NCBI RefSeq assembly: GCF_005405005.1
Contig: NZ_BJDH01000010.1
Coordinates: forward strand, 91,274-155,273
Direction: 5' to 3'
Source of the DNA: Lactiplantibacillus daoliensis
Lineage (GTDB): Bacteria; Bacillota; Bacilli; Lactobacillales; Lactobacillaceae
DNA length: 64,000 bases
Shown in pieces: positions 37,306 to 45,211 of this stretch; within the stretch, counting starts at the first letter, position 1, and the number at the start of each line of letters is the position of its first letter. A model generated the notes under the pieces. The model had not been told where the DNA came from. It did no database searches and saw nothing but the letters and a program-made list of their open reading frames with translations. Made by a program: the position numbers and the translations under genes.

Positions 37306-37575
37306 ATGGAAGTCCATACTTTTAAACTCGATCAAGAGGCAGTCATCTACTCCGCTGCCATTAAAGCACTTGCTGGTTTTAAACCAGAAATCGATGTTGA
37401 TTTTTCTAAAACAACCAATCAAGAAGAAGCTAGCATTCTCGCTAAGGAGACGACAGCTCAATTTCTGCCAGTTTTTGAAGAATTATTAGAACAAGGTTAC
37501 GCCAAGGCCATCTCAAAAGGTCAATTAGCCGAATGGGGCGCTTACTATATGGCTCATAAAGTTCATAAAAAATAA
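37306..37575 (+). CDS. Small conserved-looking hypothetical protein
   Basis: An 89-residue acidic protein starting MEVHTFKLDQEAVIYSAAI. It is predicted mostly helical, with no membrane segment or known motif; it ends LAEWGAYYMAHKVHKK. GAGGTG lies 7 nt upstream of ATG 37306, and an in-frame GTG at 37297 overlaps that site. I do not recognise the family. It stands alone between the MITE-like element and the T-box leader. Confidence 0.65.
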   Translation: MEVHTFKLDQEAVIYSAAIKALAGFKPEIDVDFSKTTNQEEASILAKETTAQFLPVFEELLEQGYAKAISKGQLAEWGAYYMAHKVHKK

Positions 37576-37651
37576 ATTATCCGGTCAATCAGTATGTAAC
37601 CGGCTTCATTCGTTCGGATTTGCTTGCGTGTGACCACAGATTGGCGTATGC

Positions 37652-37895
37652 TATGATAAGTTAAATTCAGATGAGAAAAAGCTGTGACAAGATGAGTAAC
37701 CGTGTGATTGTCCCCAGAGAGTCGCGTTTGGTGTGAGCGATGGCAACATACGTTGAAGATGGTCTTGAAGAAGCTGCTAGGCTCAGCCTAGCCGGAGCGA
37801 TCCGTTACCATCAAGAGAAGTCCGAGTCATCGGAAAAACTAGGTGGTACCGCGCTAACGCGTCCTTGAAAGCATTCGCTTTCGGACGCGTTTTTT
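37652..37895 (+). promoter_or_regulatory. T-box leader (methionine type) of the ECF transporter operon
   Basis: A -10 TATGAT (37652-37657) precedes a T-box leader. Stem I contains AGTAA and CCAGAGAG, then TTGGTG. The specifier region reads GAAGATGG, with AUG at 37759-37761 opposite the TGAGTAA bulge and the CAAGA/TCTTG base helix. The T-box AGGTGGTACCGCG is at 37841-37853. The terminator stem ACGCGTCC (37857-37864)/GGACGCGT (37883-37890) is followed by T6. Uncharged tRNA-Met would stabilise the antiterminator and switch on the operon under methionine starvation. Confidence 0.9.
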
Positions 37896-37972
37896 GTTGG
37901 CTTTAGTTTGCTGAATTAACCTGCCATTATTTTTTGTTACTACTATCATCTATCTTAAGGAGTGTCTTGATT

Positions 37973-38533
37973 ATGCAAAACAAACAATCTAATTCCATCC
38001 GTACCGTCGTTGCGACCGGTATCGGCGCCGCCGTTATTTTTGTCCTGATGAAGTTTGTCGCGATTCCAACTGGGATTCCAAACACCCAAGTCAACGTTGC
38101 CATCGGTTTTCTGGCGTTATTAGGCGCCATTTTTGGCCCAGTTGCCGCCGGACTTGCCGTCTTCATCGGCCACGCCCTCAATGACTTCGTAACTTACGGT
38201 TCACCCTGGTGGACCTGGGTCATTGTCGATGGTTTAATTGGGGTTGCCTTTGGTTTCGCCAAAAACCGACTCAAAATTGACTCTGGCGTCCTTGGTAAAG
38301 CCAAGTTAATTTGGTTCAACATATACCAAATTATCGTCAACTTCATTGGTTGGGTGCTTTTGGCGCCAACCGGTGATATCATTATTTATCATGAACCAGC
38401 TAACAAAGTTTACATTCAAGGGATTACAACTTGGATTGTGGATTCAATCTCAGTTGCCGTGATTGGGACGATTTTACTCGTCTTATACGCTAAAACTCGA
38501 ACTCAACGCGGGAGCTTAACAAAGGAACGTTAA
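37973..38533 (+). CDS. mtsT: ECF transporter S component, UPF0397 family (MtsT type)
   Basis: The 186-residue membrane protein has five or six helices and UPF0397 features (IPTGIPNTQVNVAIGFLALLGAIFGPVAAGL and GHALNDFVTYGSPWWTWV). It is the substrate-capture subunit of an energy-coupling-factor importer whose ATPase and EcfT genes follow immediately. The Met-specific T-box upstream supports methionine or a precursor as substrate; this matches the predicted MtsTUV group. ATG 37973 follows AAGGAG; translation from upstream codons would start inside the leader. Direct substrate data are not available from sequence. Confidence 0.82.
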   Translation: MQNKQSNSIRTVVATGIGAAVIFVLMKFVAIPTGIPNTQVNVAIGFLALLGAIFGPVAAGLAVFIGHALNDFVTYGSPWWTWVIVDGLIGVAFGFAKNRLKIDSGVLGKAKLIWFNIYQIIVNFIGWVLLAPTGDIIIYHEPANKVYIQGITTWIVDSISVAVIGTILLVLYAKTRTQRGSLTKER

Positions 38534-38535
38534 TT

Positions 38536-40236
38536 ATGACTGCACCGATCATCAGTTTTAAAGATTTTTCATTTCAATATGATAGTCAAACTGAGCCCAC
38601 CTTACGACACATCAATTTGGATATTTATCCCGGTGAAAAAGTCCTAATCGCGGGCCCTTCTGGTTCTGGAAAATCCACACTCGGCCGCTGTTTAAATGGG
38701 CTGATTCCACAATCTTACCCCGGTAAGATTAGTGGTCAAGTGTTGATCAACGGCCAAGAAATCCAAACCAGCTCTATTTTTGATCTGTCCATGCAAGTTG
38801 GCACGGTTTTACAAGATCCCGACAGTCAATTCGTTGGTCTGACCGTGGTCGAAGACATGGCCTTCTCATTAGAAAATGACCAGCAGGACCAGACTACTAT
38901 GCGTGCGGCCACCGCTAAGTGGGCCGAAACACTAGACCTACAAAACTTGTTGACACACCGACCACAAGAGTTATCTGGTGGTCAAAAACAACGCGTTGCC
39001 ATGGCCGGCGTCCTCATCGATAACAGTAAAATTTTACTATTCGATGAACCTTTAGCAAGTTTGGACCCTGCATCTGGCAAGGCATCAATGGCCTTAATTG
39101 ATAAACTAGCACATACCGAAGACTTAACGGTCATTATCATTGAACACCGCATTGAAGACGTCCTACAACAGCCGATCGACCGACTAGTCGTCATGCAAGA
39201 AGGCAAAATTGTTGCCAACGACCATCCAGAACCCATTTTGCGCCAATCACTGATGGCTCAACTCGGGTTGCATGAGCCGCTCTACCTGTCAGCTTTATTA
39301 CATGCGGGTATTGATTTAGAGGATTGCGACCACTTGGACAGTCTAGCCGAATTAACGGTGCCTAATTTAGCCCAGCGCTTACAAACTTGGGCAGCCGGTG
39401 TCACACTCAAGGCACCGGTCGTGCATACTGAGCCACTACTAACCATTGACCAGTTATCCTTCGGTTATGAGCCTAAGCGGCCAATTATCGACAACCTTTC
39501 ACTAACGCTCCATCGTGGTGAAATGATTAGCCTAGTCGGGCAAAATGGGACCGGTAAATCAACGCTGAGTAATCTGATGACCGGTTTCCTAACGCCACAA
39601 GCTGGAAAAATGACCTTTGACGGCCAGAATCTCGCTGACTTGTCCGTCAAAGAACGCGCCGATCACATTGGTTATATTTTACAAGATCCTAACCAAATGC
39701 TTTCGAAGACTTTGATTTTCGATGAAGTTGCTGCCGGCTTAGTTTTACGCGGCCTTGATGCCAAAACCATCGAACAACGCGTACTCGCAACCTTGAAAGT
39801 CTGCGGTCTCTATGAATTTCGGCACTGGCCAATCTCAGCGCTAAGTTTTGGGCAAAAGAAACGGGTCACCATTGCAGCCATCTTAGTCCTCGAACCAGCA
39901 ATGCTAATTCTCGATGAACCGACTGCCGGACAAGACTTGCAACACTATACGGAAATGATGGCCTTTTTAACCAAAATCAACCATGAACAAGGGATGACCA
40001 TCATGTTGATTACCCATGATATGCATCTGATGCTCGAATATACAGATCGCACCATTGTTCTCGGAAATGGTCACGTCTTGATGGACGCTGCCCCAGCTGA
40101 TGTGTTGACCAACGATGCCATCATTGAAGAAGCCTCATTGGCGAAAACGAGTCTTTACACGTTGGCTGAACAAAACCAACTCAATCCAACCGCCTTTGTC
40201 GCTAAATTTGTCCAAGCAGAACGGGAGGCCCGCTAA
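38536..40236 (+). CDS. mtsU: ECF transporter fused double ATPase (MtsU type)
   Basis: The 566-residue protein contains two ABC ATPase domains in tandem. The first has Walker A GPSGSGKST (about 37-45), LSGGQKQRVAMAG and LLFDEPLASLD. The second has GQNGTGKST, a variant signature LSFGQKKRVTIAA and LILDEPTAGQD. It thus replaces the EcfA/EcfA' pair. It starts 2 nt after mtsT and its stop overlaps the EcfT start (TAATG), so the three are translationally coupled. It energises uptake from the cytoplasmic face. Confidence 0.9.
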   Translation: MTAPIISFKDFSFQYDSQTEPTLRHINLDIYPGEKVLIAGPSGSGKSTLGRCLNGLIPQSYPGKISGQVLINGQEIQTSSIFDLSMQVGTVLQDPDSQFVGLTVVEDMAFSLENDQQDQTTMRAATAKWAETLDLQNLLTHRPQELSGGQKQRVAMAGVLIDNSKILLFDEPLASLDPASGKASMALIDKLAHTEDLTVIIIEHRIEDVLQQPIDRLVVMQEGKIVANDHPEPILRQSLMAQLGLHEPLYLSALLHAGIDLEDCDHLDSLAELTVPNLAQRLQTWAAGVTLKAPVVHTEPLLTIDQLSFGYEPKRPIIDNLSLTLHRGEMISLVGQNGTGKSTLSNLMTGFLTPQAGKMTFDGQNLADLSVKERADHIGYILQDPNQMLSKTLIFDEVAAGLVLRGLDAKTIEQRVLATLKVCGLYEFRHWPISALSFGQKKRVTIAAILVLEPAMLILDEPTAGQDLQHYTEMMAFLTKINHEQGMTIMLITHDMHLMLEYTDRTIVLGNGHVLMDAAPADVLTNDAIIEEASLAKTSLYTLAEQNQLNPTAFVAKFVQAEREAR

Positions 40237-41075
40237 TGCAACACCAACTATTAATTGGCTATGCGGATCGCCAGACTTTTTTAAACCGGTTGAGCGGCAG
40301 TACCAAGTTACTCTGCTTCGTCGGCCTATCCGTCATTGGGATGATGACGTACGATACCCGTTATCTGATTGGCATCATGCTGTTTTCACTGGTCATCTTT
40401 CATTTTTCAAAAATCAAAACCCGTGAAATTTCATTCGTTGTCAGTGTCATCATCGGTTTTTCAGTTTTAAACCTCGTGATGGTCTATGTGTTTGCCCCCC
40501 ACTATGGGGTCTCAATCTATGGAACCGAGCACTTATTGCTGGGAAGTAACCAACACTATTTCAACCTGACGACGGAACAGTTATTTTATGAATTCAACCT
40601 ACTTTTGAAATATACCTTTGCGGTGCCGCTGGCGTTGATTTTTTTGATGACAACCAATCCCAGTGAATTCGCGGCCAGTCTGAACAAAATTGGGATTTCT
40701 TACCGCGTGAGCTACTCCGTTGCAATCGCGCTACGCTACATCCCCGATGTTCAGAGCGATTACCGTACGATTAGTTTGGCTCAACAGGCCCGTGGGTTTG
40801 AAATTTCCAAAAAAGCTAAATTCATGACCCGTGTCCGTGGTGGCATCCAAATTCTGCTACCATTAATCTTTTCGAGTTTAGATCGAATTGAAATTATCAG
40901 CCAAGCGATGGAACTTCGCCGCTTCGGTAAGGGCAAACATCGCAGCTGGTACATGGCACAGAAATTCAAACAGAATGACTACTTAGCATTATTAGTCGTT
41001 GCCGGATTGATTATCCTAGGCATTTGGCTATTCCAAGTGAATGCCGGCCGTTTCTGGAACCCATTCAAATCTTAA
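40236..41075 (+). CDS. mtsV: ECF transporter transmembrane coupling protein (MtsV type)
   Basis: The 279-residue EcfT-family protein has five to six helices. It carries the coupling-helix motif AQQARGFEISKK near 183-194 and the second AMELRRFGKGKHR motif, both of which contact the ATPases. It links the S component MtsT to the ATPase. It is the last gene of the operon; a terminator follows at 41105. Confidence 0.9.
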   Translation: MQHQLLIGYADRQTFLNRLSGSTKLLCFVGLSVIGMMTYDTRYLIGIMLFSLVIFHFSKIKTREISFVVSVIIGFSVLNLVMVYVFAPHYGVSIYGTEHLLLGSNQHYFNLTTEQLFYEFNLLLKYTFAVPLALIFLMTTNPSEFAASLNKIGISYRVSYSVAIALRYIPDVQSDYRTISLAQQARGFEISKKAKFMTRVRGGIQILLPLIFSSLDRIEIISQAMELRRFGKGKHRSWYMAQKFKQNDYLALLVVAGLIILGIWLFQVNAGRFWNPFKS

Positions 41076-41104
41076 AAGATACCACTGCTAGTTAACTTAG
41101 ATAA

Positions 41105-41139
41105 AGTGTGTCGACTTTGACCGTCGACGCACTTTTTTA
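41105..41139 (+). terminator. Terminator of the ECF operon
   Basis: GTGTGTCGAC and GTCGACGCAC pair (one wobble) around TTTGACC, followed by six T. Confidence 0.9.
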
Positions 41140-41244
41140 TTCTTTCTTAAAAACTTTTATTTTCCAGAATGCTATTTTGACGGGATTGAAAACGATTACA
41201 TATACTAGTTTTTATAAAAGACTATACAAACAGCGTCAAAAGGA

Positions 41245-41299
41245 TTGTTTTTAACACCAATTCAGTTTATACTATCCAATGTTAAGGAAAGCGCTTCCT
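41245..41299 (+). promoter_or_regulatory. Promoter and cre of the GH1-PTS operon
   Basis: -35 TTGTTT (41245-41250) and -10 TATACT (41268-41273) are 17 bp apart. Downstream, AGGAAAGCGCTTCCT (41285-41299) is a perfect cre-like palindrome positioned to block transcription when CcpA is active. Confidence 0.7.
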
Positions 41300-41324
41300 G
41301 ATAAATTTCAGATTGGAGGAGACT

Positions 41325-42707
41325 ATGTCAGTTTCACGTAAAATGCCCAAAGATTTTTTCTGGGGTAACTCAGTTTCAAGTATGCAGACCGAAGGCGCCT
41401 GGAATATTGACGGCAAAGGGTTGTCCGTTTACGACGTGCGCCCAGCGACCGACAAGACTTCCGATTGGCACGATGCCATCGATGAATATCATCGTTACGA
41501 TGAAGATCTTGACTTGATGAAGTCAATGCATATGAATATGTATCGGATCCAAGTTTCTTGGTCACGAGTCGTTCCCGATGGTGATGGTGATTTTAATGAG
41601 GCCGGTTTAGCATTCTATGACCGACTCGTGAACGCCATGCTCAAACGTGGCATCACCCCAATGATTTGTCTGTACCATTTTGATATGCCACTGGCGTTAG
41701 CACAAAAAGAAAACGGATTCATGTCACGCCACACGGTTGACGCCTTCGTTCGTTTTGGCAAAAAAGTAATCGACCACTTCGCGGATCGCGTTAAATACTG
41801 GATTACGTTCAACGAACACAATCTCTACTTCAGTGATGAAGTTTTCAATATTTCTGGTTACACCAAGGGTGATCGTTCCCTCAACGATATGTACACCATC
41901 TTCCATCACACCATGCTCGCTCACGCGCAACTAGATGCATATGTTCACGATCATTATGACGATGTTCAATTCGGCGGAATGTTAGCGGATACACCAGTTT
42001 ATCCGGCCACCGCTAAACCCAACGATGTCTTTGCTGCTCGGCAGTTAGATCAATTTTCAAATCAAAATTTGAACGAAGCGTTCGTTTACGGTCACTATGA
42101 CCACGAAGTTTTAACCTATATCAAGAATCATGATATCGATTATGACTTGCAACCTGGCGATAACGAAATTCTCGCCAAAATGCACGCTGACTTTATTTCA
42201 TTCAGCTATTATCGTACGACCACGATCAATGCCGATAAGATTCCAGCAGGGACAGCGCCTAATCGCTATTTAAATTATGGTATGGAAGATAATCGCTTCC
42301 TTGACAGCAATGAATGGGATTGGACCATTGATCCACTTGGTTTTCGTACCTTGATTACCGACCTATATAATCGCTACCAAGTCCCCGTTTTCCCAATCGA
42401 AAATGGTGTCGGGATTAGCGAGCATTGGGACGGCCAGCATATGATCGAAGATGATTTACGGATCAAATATCACGCAGAACACATCAAGGCGATGAAAGAT
42501 GCCATGTTCATTGATGGTGCCAAGGTCTTAGGTTATCTTGGCTGGGGATTAATTGATATTCCAAGTTCACATGCTGATATCGAAAAACGTTACGGGGTCG
42601 TTTATGTCAACCGCAGTAACCACGATTTGAAAGACTTGCAGCGTGTTCCTAAAAAGTCCTTCTATTGGTTACAAGCCTTACTAGAAAAAAACGGAGATGA
42701 ATTGTAA
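41325..42707 (+). CDS. GH1 6-phospho-beta-glucosidase
   Basis: The 460-residue GH1 enzyme has acid/base E164 in WITFNEHN and nucleophile E359 in FPIENGVG. It should cleave PTS-phosphorylated cellobiose or aryl-beta-glucosides to glucose-6-phosphate and an aglycone or glucose. ATG 41325 follows GGAGGAG. It overlaps the EIIC start by one base (TAATG). The paired cellobiose-type PTS supports a phosphorylated substrate; phospho-beta-galactosidase activity cannot be excluded by eye. Confidence 0.9.
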   Translation: MSVSRKMPKDFFWGNSVSSMQTEGAWNIDGKGLSVYDVRPATDKTSDWHDAIDEYHRYDEDLDLMKSMHMNMYRIQVSWSRVVPDGDGDFNEAGLAFYDRLVNAMLKRGITPMICLYHFDMPLALAQKENGFMSRHTVDAFVRFGKKVIDHFADRVKYWITFNEHNLYFSDEVFNISGYTKGDRSLNDMYTIFHHTMLAHAQLDAYVHDHYDDVQFGGMLADTPVYPATAKPNDVFAARQLDQFSNQNLNEAFVYGHYDHEVLTYIKNHDIDYDLQPGDNEILAKMHADFISFSYYRTTTINADKIPAGTAPNRYLNYGMEDNRFLDSNEWDWTIDPLGFRTLITDLYNRYQVPVFPIENGVGISEHWDGQHMIEDDLRIKYHAEHIKAMKDAMFIDGAKVLGYLGWGLIDIPSSHADIEKRYGVVYVNRSNHDLKDLQRVPKKSFYWLQALLEKNGDEL

Positions 42708-44179
42708 TGGATAATACGCAAAGTAATAGTGCGTTTAGTAACTTCGTTAACAACAAAATTTTGCCACCGGTCATGAAGTTTGTTAACACTAAACCAGTGA
42801 AAGCCTTACAAGATGGGATGGTTTACGCCTTACCATTTATCATTATTGGATCAGTCTTCTTGATCTTGTCCAACATTCCTATTCCAGCCGTTGCCGCGGC
42901 CATGAAAGCTTCTGGCTGGGCAGCCTTCTTCAATCAAGCCTATACCGTTACCTTCGGGATTATGGCGCTTTGGGCCGCTGTTGGGATTGCTTATGTTTAT
43001 GTTCGCAATGAAGGGTATGAAGCCTTACCAGCCGGATTAACTTCCATGGCAACCTTCTTACTGCTCCAAACATTGAACATTGCTAGCCCATTGGTTGGTG
43101 CCATGGGCAAATCTGGTACTGGGATCACCAATGCCGCTGGTAAAACTGTTATGTCTGGCACTGCTGTTGCTGCCAACATTGACAAATTGCCACACGCTTT
43201 ACAAGGTTTCTTAACCTCCCCAGTTACCGGTGTCATTAACATTACTTGGCTTGGTGGCCAAGGGATGATTGCCGCTATTCTCTGTGGGATTATCGTTGGT
43301 TGGGCTTACTCTGCTATGATTCGTAAGGGCTGGAAGATTACCTTACCAGAACAAGTCCCATCAAGTGTTGCTAACCAATTTACTGCCATGATTCCTGCCG
43401 GCGTCATTTTGATCGTTGCGATGTTAATCTACGCAGCCTTCTCTGCTTTCGGCAATACCGATGTTTTGCAATTAATCTACAAATTACTTCAAACGCCACT
43501 TCAAGGCTTATCTGATTCCTTCGGTGGTGCAGTTATCATTGCTTTCTTAGTCCCATTCTTCTGGTTCTTTGGGGTCCATGGTGGTTTAATCATGGGTGGT
43601 ATTACAAGTGGGATTTTAATTCCTAACACCTTTGATAACGCTGCTTTATATCACGCTGGTAAATTAACAATCGCCCAAGGTGCCCACGTGGTTACCAACG
43701 AATTCTACAATAACTTCATTAACTTGACTGGTTCTGGGATTACGATTGGATTAGTTGTCTTTACCTTAGTTGCGGCTCACTCAGTTCAATTTAAGACCAT
43801 TGGTAAAATTGAATTGGTTCCAGCTTTATTCAACATTAACGAACCATTCCTGTTTGGGTTACCAATCGTCTTGAACCCATTCTTGGCAATTCCATTCTTC
43901 CTGACACCAGTCATCGTTGCGGCTTCCACTTACCTGGTCATCCGTTTCGGGATCGTGCCACCATTAAATGGTTTCGCTGCGCCTTGGACAACTCCTGCCA
44001 TCATTTCTGGTTTCTTAATCGGTGGTTGGAAGATGGCTATTTGGCAAACGATTACCTTGTTAATGTCCGTCGGAATCTACTTCCCATTTGCTAAGAAGTA
44101 TGATGCTGTCTTGACGAAACAAGAACATGATAAAGAAGTTGCTGAAGCCGCTGCTGGCAAAGCAGAAGCTGCTAAGTAA
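42707..44179 (+). CDS. PTS system lactose/cellobiose-family EIIC
   Basis: The 490-residue membrane protein has about ten helices and the Lac/Cel IIC motifs FWFFGVHGG and LFNINEPFLFGLP; the latter contributes substrate-binding residues. It is longer than typical CelB (about 440), with an inserted segment near 135-155 (GKSGTGITNAAGKTVMSGTA) and an alanine/glutamate-rich tail. It is translationally coupled to the GH1 gene, and EIIB follows 30 nt later. No EIIA gene is present, so a shared EIIA must phosphorylate the EIIB. Confidence 0.9.
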   Translation: MDNTQSNSAFSNFVNNKILPPVMKFVNTKPVKALQDGMVYALPFIIIGSVFLILSNIPIPAVAAAMKASGWAAFFNQAYTVTFGIMALWAAVGIAYVYVRNEGYEALPAGLTSMATFLLLQTLNIASPLVGAMGKSGTGITNAAGKTVMSGTAVAANIDKLPHALQGFLTSPVTGVINITWLGGQGMIAAILCGIIVGWAYSAMIRKGWKITLPEQVPSSVANQFTAMIPAGVILIVAMLIYAAFSAFGNTDVLQLIYKLLQTPLQGLSDSFGGAVIIAFLVPFFWFFGVHGGLIMGGITSGILIPNTFDNAALYHAGKLTIAQGAHVVTNEFYNNFINLTGSGITIGLVVFTLVAAHSVQFKTIGKIELVPALFNINEPFLFGLPIVLNPFLAIPFFLTPVIVAASTYLVIRFGIVPPLNGFAAPWTTPAIISGFLIGGWKMAIWQTITLLMSVGIYFPFAKKYDAVLTKQEHDKEVAEAAAGKAEAAK

Positions 44180-44209
44180 CTGTTCGAAGTTAGAAAGGAT
44201 TTAATCATT

Positions 44210-44536
44210 ATGGCTGAAAAAACAATTATGTTGGCTTGTTCTGCTGGCATGTCAACATCACTCTTAGTTTCTAAGATGCAGGCTGCTGCCAAGGCAGATG
44301 GCGTTGACTACAAAATCTTCGCAACTGCCGCTTCTGACATTGACCATCAACTAGCTGGTGAGACCAAGCCAGATGTCCTACTCCTTGGCCCACAAATTAG
44401 CTACATGGCTAATGACATTAAGCAGAAGACTGACAAAGTTGGTATTCCAATGGCCATGATTAACATGCAAGATTATGGCATGATGAACGGTGAAGCCGTT
44501 TTGACAAATGCTGAAAAATTACTTGGCGACAAGTAA
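44210..44536 (+). CDS. PTS lactose/cellobiose-family EIIB, copy 1
   Basis: The 108-residue cytoplasmic IIB protein has the phosphocysteine C10 in IMLACSAGMSTSLL. The rest follows the family pattern (DVLLLGPQISYM, VGIPMAMINMQDYGMMNG). It relays phosphate to sugars carried by the preceding EIIC. AGAAAGGA precedes ATG 44210. A terminator follows, making GH1-EIIC-EIIB one operon. Confidence 0.92.
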   Translation: MAEKTIMLACSAGMSTSLLVSKMQAAAKADGVDYKIFATAASDIDHQLAGETKPDVLLLGPQISYMANDIKQKTDKVGIPMAMINMQDYGMMNGEAVLTNAEKLLGDK

Positions 44537-44542
44537 TTTAAA

Positions 44543-44586
44543 GAAAGCTGTCCGACAACCATACAAGTTGTTGGGCAGCTTTTTTG
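44543..44586 (+). terminator. Terminator after EIIB copy 1
   Basis: AAGCTGTCCGACAAC pairs with GTTGTTGGGCAGCTT with a few wobbles, followed by TTTTTT. Confidence 0.88.
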
Positions 44587-44672
44587 CGTCTCCGCTGATT
44601 GGTCTGGCTTTCTATTTTATAAAAACTATGCTACCGTTACTTATCGAATAACCGAAATGAGAGGCGTTTTCT

Positions 44673-44996
44673 ATGACTCAAAAAACAATTATGCTGGCGT
44701 GTGCCGGTGGTATGTCGACTTCACTGCTAGTCACTAAAATGAAAGCCGCGGCCAAAGCGAACCACGATAACTTTCAAATCTTTGCCACTGCGGCGGCTGA
44801 AATTCAGGATCGCTTGACTGGTGATCATCGTCCCGATGTCTTGCTACTCGGGCCACAGATTCGTTATATTGCCGACAAAGCACAGGTTGTGGCAGACCAA
44901 GTTGGCATTCCAATGACTGTCATTAATATGCATGACTACGGTACCATGAACGGTGTTAAAGTCTTAAATACCGCTAAACGGCTCTTAAACGACTAA
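44673..44996 (+). CDS. PTS lactose/cellobiose-family EIIB, copy 2
   Basis: A 107-residue paralogue of the preceding EIIB, with the same phosphocysteine C10 (IMLACAGGMSTSLL) and near-identical DVLLLGPQIRYIAD and VGIPMTVINMHDYGTMNG. It lies beyond the terminator of the operon and has its own AGAGGCG ribosome binding site and likely its own promoter. It may serve a second EIIC elsewhere or substitute under other conditions. The parS site begins 2 bp after its stop codon. Confidence 0.9.
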   Translation: MTQKTIMLACAGGMSTSLLVTKMKAAAKANHDNFQIFATAAAEIQDRLTGDHRPDVLLLGPQIRYIADKAQVVADQVGIPMTVINMHDYGTMNGVKVLNTAKRLLND

Positions 44997-44998
44997 CA

Positions 44999-45014
44999 TG
45001 TTTCACGTGAAACA
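44999..45014. other. parS: parS, chromosome partitioning site
   Basis: TGTTTCACGTGAAACA is a perfect 16-bp palindrome and matches the ParB-binding consensus TGTTNCACGTGAAACA. Such sites cluster around oriC. Confidence 0.92.
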
Positions 45015-45031
45015 ACGACTCTACTCAAAGA

Positions 45032-45141
45032 GTGGGATAAAAGGCGGTCTGCTACCGAGCATAGCCTAGAAAGTCGAATGATTGGCATTTTCAATCGTTC
45101 GACTTTCGTAGCTAAGCGGAGGTCGCAGCCTTTTGTTCCAC
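45032..45141. repeat. Long-hairpin intergenic element
   Basis: The outer arms GTGGGATAAAAGGC (45032-45045) and GCCTTTTGTTCCAC (45128-45141) pair with two wobble/mismatch positions. The inner arms GAAAGTCGAATGATTG (45069-45084) and CAATCGTTCGACTTTC (45092-45107) pair with one G:T. The middle sections are partly complementary. The GTGGGA-AAAAGG / CCTTTT-TCCAC ends are familiar from repeated elements in lactobacilli. It could be a dispersed repeat or a stable RNA. Confidence 0.65.
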
Positions 45142-45165
45142 GTTTCAGCTATAAATATTAGGAAC

Positions 45166-45203
45166 AACAAAAAGAGCCTGGGGTTTTGTCCTAGACTCTT
45201 TTC
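45166..45203 (-). terminator. Terminator after the zinc-knuckle protein gene
   Basis: On the minus strand AAGAGTCTAGG and CCCAGGCTCTT pair around ACAAAACC, followed by TTTTTG. Confidence 0.82.
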
Positions 45204-45211
45204 ATTTAGCC

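Noticed and set aside
45134..45150. A partial parS-like string, GTTCCACGTTTCAGC, near the structured element
   Set aside because: Only the left half resembles the consensus; the right half does not match. It is explained by the 3' arm of the hairpin element.
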